A stretch of 64,000 bases of DNA from Limiplasma sp034927815 (lineage in GTDB: Bacteria > Bacillota > Clostridia > Christensenellales > Aristaeellaceae): positions 57,719 to 121,718 of the forward strand of contig JAYFPK010000014.1 in NCBI GenBank assembly GCA_034927815.1, in the 5' to 3' direction. The notes beneath the pieces are model-generated. The model was not told the origin of the DNA. It was given only the letters and a program-made list of their open reading frames with translations, and did not search any database. The translations under genes were made by a program, and so were the position numbers. Numbering within the stretch: the stretch's first letter is position 1; each line of letters starts with the position of its first letter. Of this stretch, positions 43,574 through 51,883 are shown piece after piece.

Positions 43574-45847
43574 ATGAACAAGGGGATCAACCGGGGATGG
43601 GCTCTGGCGCTGGTGTGCGCCCTGGCCCTGGGCTTGTGCCCGCCGCCGGGAAGGGCGCAAAGCCCGGCGCATCCCGCCGGGAAGGATGCCGCCGGTCTGG
43701 CCGGGCATTTCCAGCTTGTGGTGGAAAACGAGGCCCTGGCCCTGTACACCGATCCCGCTTTGGGAGAAATTGCCCTGGCGGACAAGCGGACCGGAACCCT
43801 CTGGTTCAGCAACCCGCCTTTGGCCCAGGAGGACGCCCTGGCCAGCGGCATGCCCCGCTGGCAAATGCTGTCCCAGCTTTATGTGCGCTATGTGGACGGG
43901 AAGAACAACACCTTCTTTGCCGCCAGCCGCTTCTCCTGCGTGGAGCAAAATGCCATGACCTCCCGCTTGGAGGATGGTTCCGTCACCTACATCATGGACT
44001 TTGTGCGGGATTCCTTCCGCATTCCTGTCCGTTATTCCTTAGGGGAGGATTACTTCAAGGCCGAGGTGCTCCTGGACGAAATCCAGGAATATGGGGAGAA
44101 CACCATCAGCCAGATCACGCTGCTGCCCTTTTTCGGCGCGGGCGGGGAGGGTGAGGAAGGATACCTGTTCGTGCCCGACGGTAGCGGGGCTCTGATCGAC
44201 TTTCACAACGGCAAGCAAGGGGCGGAAAGCTTCTCCCTCAACGTCTACGGGGACGAGGCCGCCTTCGGGCGGGAGTTGATGGACATATCCAGGCAGAAAT
44301 GCCTGCTGCCGGTCTTTGGCATGCAAAAGGGCGCAAGCACGCTGCTGGGCGTGATCCACGGCGGGGCCGCCAAGGCGGCGGTGACAGCCAACGTCAGCGG
44401 GAAATACACCGGCTACAACACGGTAAGCTCCACCTACAACCACCGGCTGCTGGGCTCGGTGAAGCTGCCCACCAAGAACTTCCAGAACCGCAGCGTGCAA
44501 GTGCTGGAAAGGGCCTCGGGCCACCAGGAAAACTATGAGGTGCGCTACTACCCCATTCCCCAGGGGGACGGATATGTGGGCATGGCCCGGCGCTACCGCG
44601 CCTACCTCATGGAGGAGGCGGGCCTCCAGCCCCGGGAGGATGCCGGAACCCCGTCCCTGTATCTGGATTTGACCGGGGCGGTGAACCTGAAAAAGCCTGT
44701 GCTGGGCGTGCCCGCCCAAGTGCCCGTGGCCCTTACGCCTTTTGAGGAGGCGGCCGCGCTGATCGGCTCCTTGAAGGAGGCGGGCGTGGAAAACCTTTCC
44801 GTGCGCTACCTGGGCTGGAACGGCGGGGGCATCTACGGCAAGCTGCCTGCGGGAGGCGGAGCGGAGGCCGCGCTGGGGGGCGGCAAGGCCCTCAAGGAGC
44901 TGCTTTCGGCGGCCCGGGACGCGGGTGTGCGGATCTGGCTGGGCGCGGACCTGATGAACGTATACCGCACGGGGAACGGGGTCAGCCGCTTTTTTGACAC
45001 GGCCCAGAACATCAACCGCACCGTGGCCCTCCAGTACCGCTACCTACCCAATACCTTTTTGCAGGACACCCAAACCCAGCCCTGGTTTTTGCTGGCTCCC
45101 AGGCTGCTTCGGCAAAAGCACGGGGAGTATGCGCGCCGGGTGGAGGAGGCTGCCGGGGCCAAAAGCGGCGTGGGTATCGCCCTGGAAACCACCGGGAGCT
45201 TCTGCTATTCGGATTTTTCCGGAAATCCGTCCTCCCGCAGCCAAAGCGCGGCCTACAGCTTGGAGAGCCTCCGGGACCTCCGGGAGGCGGGGTATCCCCT
45301 GCTGCTCAAGGCCGCCTACGCCTACGCGCTGCCCCAGGCGGACGCCCTGACCCACGTGCCGGACGGTTCCAGCGGCTTTGACGTAACGGACCGCTCCGTC
45401 CCCTTTTACCAGATCGCCCTTCACGGGCTGGTGGACATGGCCTCCTTGCCCATCAACCTGTGCGCCCAGCCCAGGCTGCGGCTGCTCAAATGCATCGAGC
45501 TGGGGATGTCCCCCACCTACTCCTTGGCTACCGGGGACGCCTCCCAGATCAAAAACACCCGGGCGGACATGCTTTACAGCATAGAGGCCCAGGTGTGGCG
45601 CGAAGCCGCCGCCCAGGCCGCCCAGGAGGTAGCCCGGGCCCTGGAGGACGCCCGGGGGCAGCTCATCGTGGATCACGCCCTGCTGGCTCCCGGCGTCACC
45701 AAAACGGTGTACGCCAACGGGTATACCGTATGGGTGAACGCCACCCAGCAGGAAGCCAGCGCCGAAGGGCGCACCATCCCCGCTTTGGGCTGGACGGCCG
45801 CGCAGGCCCCGGCCAAGGACGGGGCGGCCGGGGAGGGAATGGAATGA
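43574..45847 (+). CDS. Secreted DUF5696-like protein, possible glycosidase-fold, 757 aa
   Basis: Signal peptide (GWALALVCALALGLCPPPGRA), an N-terminal beta-rich region in which FRIPVRYSLGEDYFKAEVLL resembles glycosidase-associated sandwiches, and a C-terminal half that reads as a barrel-like enzyme (VENLSVRYLGWNGGGIYGKL, AYSLESLRDLREAGYPLLL). I associate it with DUF5696 from its size, context and motif style; this needs a profile search. There is no obvious nucleophile or acid pair. It overlaps the next permease by ATGA. Likely a surface glycan-handling protein. Confidence 0.7.
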   Translation: MNKGINRGWALALVCALALGLCPPPGRAQSPAHPAGKDAAGLAGHFQLVVENEALALYTDPALGEIALADKRTGTLWFSNPPLAQEDALASGMPRWQMLSQLYVRYVDGKNNTFFAASRFSCVEQNAMTSRLEDGSVTYIMDFVRDSFRIPVRYSLGEDYFKAEVLLDEIQEYGENTISQITLLPFFGAGGEGEEGYLFVPDGSGALIDFHNGKQGAESFSLNVYGDEAAFGRELMDISRQKCLLPVFGMQKGASTLLGVIHGGAAKAAVTANVSGKYTGYNTVSSTYNHRLLGSVKLPTKNFQNRSVQVLERASGHQENYEVRYYPIPQGDGYVGMARRYRAYLMEEAGLQPREDAGTPSLYLDLTGAVNLKKPVLGVPAQVPVALTPFEEAAALIGSLKEAGVENLSVRYLGWNGGGIYGKLPAGGGAEAALGGGKALKELLSAARDAGVRIWLGADLMNVYRTGNGVSRFFDTAQNINRTVALQYRYLPNTFLQDTQTQPWFLLAPRLLRQKHGEYARRVEEAAGAKSGVGIALETTGSFCYSDFSGNPSSRSQSAAYSLESLRDLREAGYPLLLKAAYAYALPQADALTHVPDGSSGFDVTDRSVPFYQIALHGLVDMASLPINLCAQPRLRLLKCIELGMSPTYSLATGDASQIKNTRADMLYSIEAQVWREAAAQAAQEVARALEDARGQLIVDHALLAPGVTKTVYANGYTVWVNATQQEASAEGRTIPALGWTAAQAPAKDGAAGEGME

Positions 45848-46731
45848 AACCAATCAGCTATGAGCGCAAAAAATCCCTGGCGGGGTTCCTGTTCATTTTG
45901 CCCTGGCTGCTGGGCTTGGTGGTGTTCTTCCTCTCCCCCTTTGTCCAGTCCCTCCAGTATTCCTTCCACCGCCTGGACATGACCCCCTCGGGCTTTGAAA
46001 TGACCTATGTGGGCTTGCAGAACTACCAGTACAACCTGCTCAAGGACGCCAACTTCGTGCGCTATCTGGCGGAAGCGCTGGGCTCGGCCCTGTACCAGGT
46101 GCCGCTGATCACCTTTTTCAGCGTGTTTATCGCCATGCTGCTGAACAAGAAGATGCGAGGCCGCGCCGTATTCCGCTCCATTTTCTTCCTGCCGGTGATC
46201 GTGGCCTCCGGCGTGGTGCTGGTGTTTCTCAAGGAGGACATCTTCGGCCAGTCCATGAACGCGGGGCAGAACGTATACATGTTCAGCAGCAGCGGCTTTT
46301 CGGAAATGCTGACCCAGCTGGGCCTGCCCCATACTTTGGTGCAAGCTCTGGGCGGCCTGATCGACCGGATCTTCTCCCTCACCTGGTCCTCCGGGGTTCA
46401 GATCCTTCTGTTCCTGGCGGGGCTGCAAACGGTCCCCGCCTCCTACAAGGAGGCGGCCCACCTGGAGGGGGCCACGGAATGGGACATCTTCTGGAAAATC
46501 ACCATTCCGCTGCTCTCGCCCATTATTTTGCTCAACGTGATCTATTCCATCATCGACACCTTTACCGCCTTTGACAACCCGGTGATGCAATACATCTACA
46601 ACACGGGCTTCGTGGACGTGAACTACGGCTCCAGCGCGGCCCAGTCCTGGGTGTTCTTCCTGCTGGTGGCGCTTGTGCTGGCTATCGTGTACCGGGTGTT
46701 GGGCCGCCGGGTCCATTACATCGTCCATTAA
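45844..46731 (+). CDS. Sugar ABC permease, MalF type, second importer, 295 aa
   Basis: Helix 1 SLAGFLFILPWLLGLVVFFL, EAA loop KEAAHLEGATEWDIFWKITI. It starts inside the stop of the DUF5696-like gene, so translation is coupled. Separate from the first permease pair, showing two importers in one operon. Confidence 0.94.
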   Translation: MKPISYERKKSLAGFLFILPWLLGLVVFFLSPFVQSLQYSFHRLDMTPSGFEMTYVGLQNYQYNLLKDANFVRYLAEALGSALYQVPLITFFSVFIAMLLNKKMRGRAVFRSIFFLPVIVASGVVLVFLKEDIFGQSMNAGQNVYMFSSSGFSEMLTQLGLPHTLVQALGGLIDRIFSLTWSSGVQILLFLAGLQTVPASYKEAAHLEGATEWDIFWKITIPLLSPIILLNVIYSIIDTFTAFDNPVMQYIYNTGFVDVNYGSSAAQSWVFFLLVALVLAIVYRVLGRRVHYIVH

Positions 46732-46752
46732 TTCCTGAAAGGAGGCGGGTCC

Positions 46753-47757
46753 ATGGAGCGCTATACCACACCGCCCGCGGATGTGGCGGCGGGCTTCCTG
46801 CTATGGCTGAAGGAGCGCCATGTCCACAAGGCGGTGGGAAAGCTCTTTACCGTCCTTCGGGTGGCACTGCTCATTGGCGTCAGCTTCATTTTGCTGTATC
46901 CGCTCCTGTTCATGTTCAGCAACGCCTTCAAGCCCATTGAGCAAGCCTATGACGCCAGCGTCATCTGGCTGCCCAAGTCCCTCACCCTGGACAACTTCCG
47001 GGATGCCATGAAGGCCATCGACTTCTGGAAATCCCTGAACACCACCCTGGCGGTGAGCTTTCTCAGCGCGCTGCTCCAGATTCTCTCCTGCATGCTGGCG
47101 GGATACGGCTTTGCCCGGTTCCAGTTCCGGGGCAAGGGCTTGCTCTTCGCCCTGGTGATCCTCACCATCATCGTGCCGGAGCAGCTGGTGGCTATTCCCA
47201 AGTACATGCAATACCGCCGCTTTACCTTCGGCGGGCTGCTGAGCCTGTTCTCCTTCTTCACAGGGGGGCGGGGGTATGTCAATCTCATCGACACGCCCTG
47301 GGTGTTCTACCTCCCCGCCCTGCTGGGAGCCGGGTTCAAATCGGGCCTGTTCATCTTCATTTACCGCCAGTTCTTCCGGGGGCTGCCCAAGGAATTGGAG
47401 GATTCGGCGGCGCTGGACGGGTGCGGGTTTGTGGGAACCTTCCTGCGGGTCATGCTCCCCAACGCCAAGCCCGCCATGGTAACGGTGTTCCTGTTCTCCG
47501 TGGTGTGGTATTGGAACGAATACTATGCCCCGGCCATGTACATGAGCAACAACTGGACGCTGTCCACGGCCCTGGCGGTGATCAAGTACAACCTGGCGCA
47601 AACCGCCCTGGAAGGGGCCAATTATCTGGACGCCTTCGCCTACATCACCCGGGTGCAGGCGGCCGCGCTGCTGGTGATCGCCCCGCTGCTGATCCTGTAC
47701 GTGTTTTTGCAGCGCTTCTTCACCGAGAGCATCGAGCGCACGGGCATCGTGGGATAG
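46753..47757 (+). CDS. Sugar ABC permease, MalG type, second importer, 334 aa
   Basis: MalG-type permease with a longer N-terminus (about 35 residues before helix 1 at LRVALLIGVSFILLYPLLFM). EAA loop LEDSAALDGCGFVGTFLRVM, C-terminal ESIERTGIVG. AAAGGAGG precedes the ATG. Confidence 0.93.
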   Translation: MERYTTPPADVAAGFLLWLKERHVHKAVGKLFTVLRVALLIGVSFILLYPLLFMFSNAFKPIEQAYDASVIWLPKSLTLDNFRDAMKAIDFWKSLNTTLAVSFLSALLQILSCMLAGYGFARFQFRGKGLLFALVILTIIVPEQLVAIPKYMQYRRFTFGGLLSLFSFFTGGRGYVNLIDTPWVFYLPALLGAGFKSGLFIFIYRQFFRGLPKELEDSAALDGCGFVGTFLRVMLPNAKPAMVTVFLFSVVWYWNEYYAPAMYMSNNWTLSTALAVIKYNLAQTALEGANYLDAFAYITRVQAAALLVIAPLLILYVFLQRFFTESIERTGIVG

Positions 47758-47761
47758 GTTG

Positions 47762-47781
47762 GAAAAGCCCCCCGGCTTTTC
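47762..47781 (+). terminator. Intercistronic hairpin before the second binding-protein gene
   Basis: GAAAAGCC / GGCTTTTC stem with a CCCC loop, 5 bases after the permease stop, no U run. Probably tunes or protects the downstream mRNA rather than stopping transcription. Confidence 0.5.
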
Positions 47782-47813
47782 ACGATAGAAGTATGAAAAA
47801 AAGGAGGATCTGG

Positions 47814-49121
47814 ATGAAACATTTCGCGCGCGCAGTATCCCTGGCCCTATGCCTGGCACTGGCGGTTTCCCTCATGGCGGGACTCCCCCTGGCGGCCGCA
47901 GAGGGCGAACTGGACTTCCTGACCGAGGATCTGTTCCCCACGCTGGAAAACCCCAACGTAACCATCGTGTATAACCTGACCCAGGAGCAGTACCAGCAGC
48001 AGCTGGCGGACAATCCCAACGCCCTGGACAACATCTTCGAAACCAAGAAGCTCTTTGAGAAGAAGTACGGGGGCACGGTGAACATCGTGGGCGTGCCCTG
48101 GGAACAAATGGGCTCCAAAACGGTTTCCATGCAAGCCGCCGACGACGCCCCGGATTTGTACCTTCTCAGCGACCAGTCCTTCCCCCTGCTGGCGGTGAAG
48201 AACATCCTGCAGCCCATTGACAAGGTGTGGGACGCCAGCTGGATCGATCCTGTGTACCTGGGCATGTATGAGTGGAAAGGGCAGCACTACGGCGCGGGCC
48301 TGGGACCCTTTGACGTGCCCTACATCATGTTCAACAAGACCATGTTCGAACTGGAGGGCATCAAGGACCCCTACCAGCGCTGGCTGGAGGGAAATTGGAA
48401 CTTTGACGCCTTCTACGAGTGCGGCGCGGCCCTCACCAAGGATACCGACGGGGACGGCGCCGTGGACCAGTACGGCTTCTCCACCTGGGGCAGCTACGTA
48501 TCCCAGCTCATCATCTCCAACGGCGGACGGCTGGTGTCCTTTGACCAGGAAGGCTACCATGTGGGCGTGAAGGACCCCAAGACCGTGGAAGCCCTGGCCT
48601 TCATCCAGAAGATGATCACCTTGCCCGGCGGCTTCCTGAACGTGGAGAACTACGCCACCTTCCAGCAGGATTTTGTGGCGGGCAAGCTGGCCATGACCCA
48701 CGGCGTATACATGCCAAAGCCCTCTCAGATGAAGGACGACATCGGCATCGTGCCCTTCCCCTACGGCCCCTCCACCACCAAGGACACCGTAATGATCGCC
48801 ACCTATGGCTGGGGGTTGGTGAACGGCGCGAAAAACCCCAAGGGCGCGGAGGCCTTCCTGTACCTGAACGACCAGATGCAGCGCCATGACGCCCGCTTTA
48901 CCGAGGCCAACAAGGCCCTGTACGGCGAGTATTACGACATGCTCTTCAACACCCCGGGCCGCGCCTACGAATACTCCAACGACCGCAACATCAACGACGT
49001 GTGGGGCCTGTTCTGGGCCATGGCGGATGAACTGCGCAACGGCGTACCCCCCGCCACAGTGGCCGAAACCTATGATCCTTTGATTTACGCCGCCTGTGAG
49101 AAAAGCTACGGGCCGCAGTAA
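47814..49121 (+). CDS. Second sugar-binding protein of the locus, 435 aa
   Basis: Signal peptide (AVSLALCLALAVSLMAGLPL, then AAAEGE) without a lipobox, then an SBP_bac_1 domain with VPWEQMGSKTVSMQAADDAP, GPFDVPYIMFNKTMFELEGI and DTDGDGAVDQYGFSTWGSYV. The last is an EF-hand-like D-x-D-x-D loop that may bind calcium. It serves the second pair of permeases. AAGGAGGATCTGG precedes ATG 47814. Confidence 0.94.
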   Translation: MKHFARAVSLALCLALAVSLMAGLPLAAAEGELDFLTEDLFPTLENPNVTIVYNLTQEQYQQQLADNPNALDNIFETKKLFEKKYGGTVNIVGVPWEQMGSKTVSMQAADDAPDLYLLSDQSFPLLAVKNILQPIDKVWDASWIDPVYLGMYEWKGQHYGAGLGPFDVPYIMFNKTMFELEGIKDPYQRWLEGNWNFDAFYECGAALTKDTDGDGAVDQYGFSTWGSYVSQLIISNGGRLVSFDQEGYHVGVKDPKTVEALAFIQKMITLPGGFLNVENYATFQQDFVAGKLAMTHGVYMPKPSQMKDDIGIVPFPYGPSTTKDTVMIATYGWGLVNGAKNPKGAEAFLYLNDQMQRHDARFTEANKALYGEYYDMLFNTPGRAYEYSNDRNINDVWGLFWAMADELRNGVPPATVAETYDPLIYAACEKSYGPQ

Positions 49122-49146
49122 ATACAAAAAGAATGGAGGAGTACCC

Positions 49147-49740
49147 ATGAAGAAACTGTTGGCATTCCTGCTGTGCGCCACGCTGCTGGCAAGCGCCGCC
49201 CTGGCCCTGGCCGAGGTAAACGTGCAATCCGATTTCAGCACAGCCACCCCTCCCGGCATCTACCTGGACGTGCCCGATGACGACGAGTGGATCTACAACT
49301 TCTACCTGGAGTACGGCGTGAAGGACGGCAACTGGGTGGTGGACAAGGGCGCGTGGATTCACGACCCGCTGTGGACCTACGGCTCCTACGGCACCATGAT
49401 CTCCACGGACAAGGCCACCGTGGAATTTGAGTGGGGAAAGAGCTATGAAGTGACCCTGGGCTATGAGTTCCTGTACGATGTGCCCGAGGACGGCGAATTG
49501 GCGGTAGCCTTCCGCGCCTTCGGCGACGGCAACTGGTATTCTCCCGGCTGGACCAACGTGGAGGAGGTGGTGGGCAAGCCCGCGGGATACTCCAATGTCT
49601 ACCACGGCGTGATCACCCTGGACGATTCCAACCCTGACGTGAAGGCCGCCTTTGAGGGCAAGCCCGCCTGGCTCCAGGTGGTGGGCCATGACATTGAGGG
49701 AATGATCATCACCGAGTTCTCCGTGAAGGACGCCCAATAA
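49147..49740 (+). CDS. Small secreted beta-sandwich protein, 197 aa
   Basis: Signal peptide MKKLLAFLLCATLLASAALA, cleavage near ALAEVNV. The mature part is strand-rich and acidic, with many Trp, Tyr and Gly (FYLEYGVKDGNWVVDKGAWI) and an ending EGMIITEFSVKDA that looks like the last strand of a CBM4/9-type jelly roll. I recognise no family. It is the last gene of the locus, expressed behind AATGGAGG, and could be a free carbohydrate-binding protein. Confidence 0.72.
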   Translation: MKKLLAFLLCATLLASAALALAEVNVQSDFSTATPPGIYLDVPDDDEWIYNFYLEYGVKDGNWVVDKGAWIHDPLWTYGSYGTMISTDKATVEFEWGKSYEVTLGYEFLYDVPEDGELAVAFRAFGDGNWYSPGWTNVEEVVGKPAGYSNVYHGVITLDDSNPDVKAAFEGKPAWLQVVGHDIEGMIITEFSVKDAQ

Positions 49741-49776
49741 AGATAAGGCTTTGGGGCGCAAGCGCCCTTCGGTTCC

Positions 49777-49809
49777 AAAACAGGCAAGGCCCACCGCCTT
49801 GCCTGTTTT
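49777..49809 (+). terminator. Terminator of the polysaccharide locus
   Basis: 14-bp perfect stem AAAACAGGCAAGGC / GCCTTGCCTGTTTT with a 5-base loop; the T run is within the right arm. A smaller GGGCGC/GCGCCC hairpin precedes it. Confidence 0.85.
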
Positions 49810-49870
49810 GCCGCTATGGAGAAAACCCTGGCCGCACCGGGCCGCCCCTTGGAAAGATTTTTGATTTTAC

Positions 49871-49899
49871 TTGCTTTTCCCAATGCCCGCTGATATAAT
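49871..49899 (+). promoter_or_regulatory. Promoter of the rpsF operon
   Basis: TTGCTT (49871-49876), 17 bases, TATAAT (49894-49899). Confidence 0.75.
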
Positions 49900-49918
49900 A
49901 TCTAATTGGCACATCCTT

Positions 49919-49942
49919 GCGCTGCGTCACCAAGCGCAGCGC
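49919..49942 (+). promoter_or_regulatory. Leader hairpin of rpsF, possible S6:S18 binding site
   Basis: 8-bp stem GCGCTGCG / CGCAGCGC with loop TCACCAAG, starting about 13 bases into the mRNA. Bacterial rpsF leaders often carry a hairpin bound by the S6:S18 complex for feedback; the position fits, but the recognised CCG bulge element is not clearly present. Confidence 0.45.
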
Positions 49943-49968
49943 CATACGTCCAAGAGGAGGTGAAAGGT

Positions 49969-50442
49969 ATGAATAGGTATGAACTCACCTACATCATCGA
50001 CACCGGTCTGGAAGAGGCTGCCCGAAAGGAACTGATTGAACGGTTCACCGGGATCATCCAGCAAAATGGCGGTGAAGTAGAGAAGGTCGACGAGACGTGG
50101 GGCAAGCGTCGTCTGGCATATCCCATCAACGATATGCTGGAGGGCTACTACGTGCTGGTGACCTTCAAGGGCGAAGGCGAACTCCCCCGGGAGATCGAGC
50201 GCAACCTGGAAATCAATGAAAGCATTCTTCGCTATCTGGTGATCAAGCTGCTGGAGAAAAAGCAGAGCGTCAAGCCCCGTCCCGTGCGGGTGGCGGCCCC
50301 TGTGGCTCCCGTGGCCGAGGCTCCGGTGCAAGACGCGGCTGAACCCGCCGAAGCGCCCAAGGCTGTGGAAGAAGCTCCTGCCGCCGCAGAGGAAGCAGCG
50401 GCTGTTGTGGCGGAAGAAGTCCCTGAGACTTCCGCTGAGTAA
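49969..50442 (+). CDS. rpsF: 30S ribosomal protein S6 with Ala/Glu-rich tail, 157 aa
   Basis: Residues 1-100 are S6 (MNRYELTYIIDTGLEE, TWGKRRLAYPINDMLEGYYV). A tail of about 55 residues rich in Ala, Pro, Glu and Val is beyond the usual 95-100 residue length and looks disordered. AGAGGAGG is 8 bases before ATG 49969. Operon rpsF-ssb-rpsR. Confidence 0.97.
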   Translation: MNRYELTYIIDTGLEEAARKELIERFTGIIQQNGGEVEKVDETWGKRRLAYPINDMLEGYYVLVTFKGEGELPREIERNLEINESILRYLVIKLLEKKQSVKPRPVRVAAPVAPVAEAPVQDAAEPAEAPKAVEEAPAAAEEAAAVVAEEVPETSAE

Positions 50443-50458
50443 AGGTTGGTGACATAAG

Positions 50459-50884
50459 ATGAATAAACTGACCATCATCGGTAACCTCACCCGCGATCCC
50501 GAGTCGCGCACTACGCCCTCCGGCGTCAATGTGTGTTCTTTCACGGTGGCCGTCAACCGGCGCCGTTCCTCGCAAAGCCCCAACCAGCCCGAGGCGGATT
50601 TCTTCCGCGTGTCCGCGTGGCGGCAATTGGGGGAAAATTGCCAGAGGTATCTGGCAAAAGGTCGAAAGGTAGCGGTGGTTGGTTCTGTTTCTGTCAGCAC
50701 CTATGAGGCAAAGGATGGAAGCGGTACCCGCTTCACCCTGGAAGTCAACGCTGAAGATGTGGAATTCCTCTCTTCCCGCCAGGAGGAAGGGGCCTATGGC
50801 TCCTCTTCCGGGGAACCCTCCAAGGCCTCCGCGCCCGCGGACCATGGCTTTGAGCAGGTGGATGACGAGGAATTGCCCTTCTAA
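50459..50884 (+). CDS. ssb: Single-stranded DNA-binding protein, 141 aa
   Basis: OB-fold domain (KLTIIGNLTRDPESRTTPSG, FFRVSAWRQLGENCQRYLAK) with an acidic C-terminal tip VDDEELPF that recruits repair and replication partners. Slightly shorter than the typical 150-170 residues because the linker is short. Confidence 0.97.
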   Translation: MNKLTIIGNLTRDPESRTTPSGVNVCSFTVAVNRRRSSQSPNQPEADFFRVSAWRQLGENCQRYLAKGRKVAVVGSVSVSTYEAKDGSGTRFTLEVNAEDVEFLSSRQEEGAYGSSSGEPSKASAPADHGFEQVDDEELPF

Positions 50885-50945
50885 ATGAGAAAGGAATGGG
50901 CCCAGGGCTCCATTCCCCTACTTTTCCGGTAAGGAGGTTCAGCCC

Positions 50946-51200
50946 ATGTCTGAGGATCGTGGTGAGAGAAGATCCCGTCCCCGCGGCCGGAAGCCCCGCC
51001 GCAAGGTGTGCAGCTTCTGCGTGGATAAGATCGAATACATTGATTACAAAGATATCAACCGTCTTCGCCGCTTTGTGAACGAGCGCGGCAAGATCATGCC
51101 CCGCCGTATGAGCGGCAATTGCGCCAAGCATCAGCGTCAACTGTCCGAGGCCATCAAGCGCGCCCGTGCCATCGCCTTGATGCCCTTCTCGGCGGAATAA
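50946..51200 (+). CDS. rpsR: 30S ribosomal protein S18, 84 aa, zinc-binding type
   Basis: S18 core IDYKDINRLRRFVNERGKIM, with a basic N-terminus. The CSFC pair at residues 22-25 and a CAKH pair further on make this a C+ (zinc-ligand) form, not the Cys-free form. Confidence 0.97.
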   Translation: MSEDRGERRSRPRGRKPRRKVCSFCVDKIEYIDYKDINRLRRFVNERGKIMPRRMSGNCAKHQRQLSEAIKRARAIALMPFSAE

Positions 51201-51221
51201 GCGAGAGTCTTACGCAGCATC

Positions 51222-51253
51222 AAGGGCCCGCCTCCAAGGAGGACGGGCCCTTT
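51222..51253 (+). terminator. Terminator of the rpsF operon
   Basis: Stem AAGGGCCCG / CGGGCCCTT enclosing CCTCC/GGAGG, ending in TTT. Confidence 0.8.
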
Positions 51254-51285
51254 CCCATACTCTCAACGCACAGGAGGAAGCCGCC

Positions 51286-51825
51286 ATGAACCACGCCCCG
51301 TGCCTGGAACCGGCGCTGAGGCTGTGTACGCCCCAGGACCTGGATGCTTTGATGCGCCTGCAAGAGGCGGTGTGCCAGGGGCTTGCGGACCCCTCTTTGT
51401 TCGTTCCCACCTCCCGGGAGGACAACGCGGGCTATCTGCGCCTTCCCCACAGGATCATCGGCGCGTTCGCCGGGGAGCGCCTGGTTGCCTACTGCTCCCT
51501 GGTTTTCCCCGGAGCCGCTCCGGACAACCTGGGCTGGGACCTGGGCTGGCCGCTCCAGCGGGTGCAAGCCTGCGCCACGGTGGATACCGTGGCGGTGGAC
51601 GCGGCCTTTCGGGGCATGGGGCTGCAGCGCAATCTGGTGTGCCGCGCCCTGGAGGAAGCCCGAGGCTTTTTGCCGGACGCCTTTTTGCTGACCACCGTGT
51701 CCCCCCGCAATGTTCACAGCCTGCGCAATATGCAAGGAGAGGGCTTTGAAATTCTGCTGCAAACCCAAAAGTACGGCGGGCTGGACCGGCTGATTTTGGG
51801 GCGGCCGGCGCGAAGTCCGGAATAA
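51286..51825 (+). CDS. GNAT-family N-acetyltransferase, 179 aa
   Basis: Motif A is VDTVAVDAAFRGMGLQRNLV (the R-G-M-G-L acetyl-CoA loop), with LTTVSPRNVHSLRNMQGEGF as motif B. Substrate unknown; single gene behind CACAGGAGG. Confidence 0.88.
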   Translation: MNHAPCLEPALRLCTPQDLDALMRLQEAVCQGLADPSLFVPTSREDNAGYLRLPHRIIGAFAGERLVAYCSLVFPGAAPDNLGWDLGWPLQRVQACATVDTVAVDAAFRGMGLQRNLVCRALEEARGFLPDAFLLTTVSPRNVHSLRNMQGEGFEILLQTQKYGGLDRLILGRPARSPE

Positions 51826-51842
51826 CCCCCAAGGCGTTGCGC

Positions 51843-51877
51843 AAAAAAGAGCTTGTCCCCAGGGGACAGGCTCTTTT
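51843..51877. terminator. Bidirectional terminator between acetyltransferase and methyltransferase
   Basis: AAAAGAGCTTGTCCC / GGGACAGGCTCTTTT, 15 bp with one G-T, loop CAG; A/T runs on both sides. Confidence 0.9.
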
Positions 51878-51883
51878 GCCATC

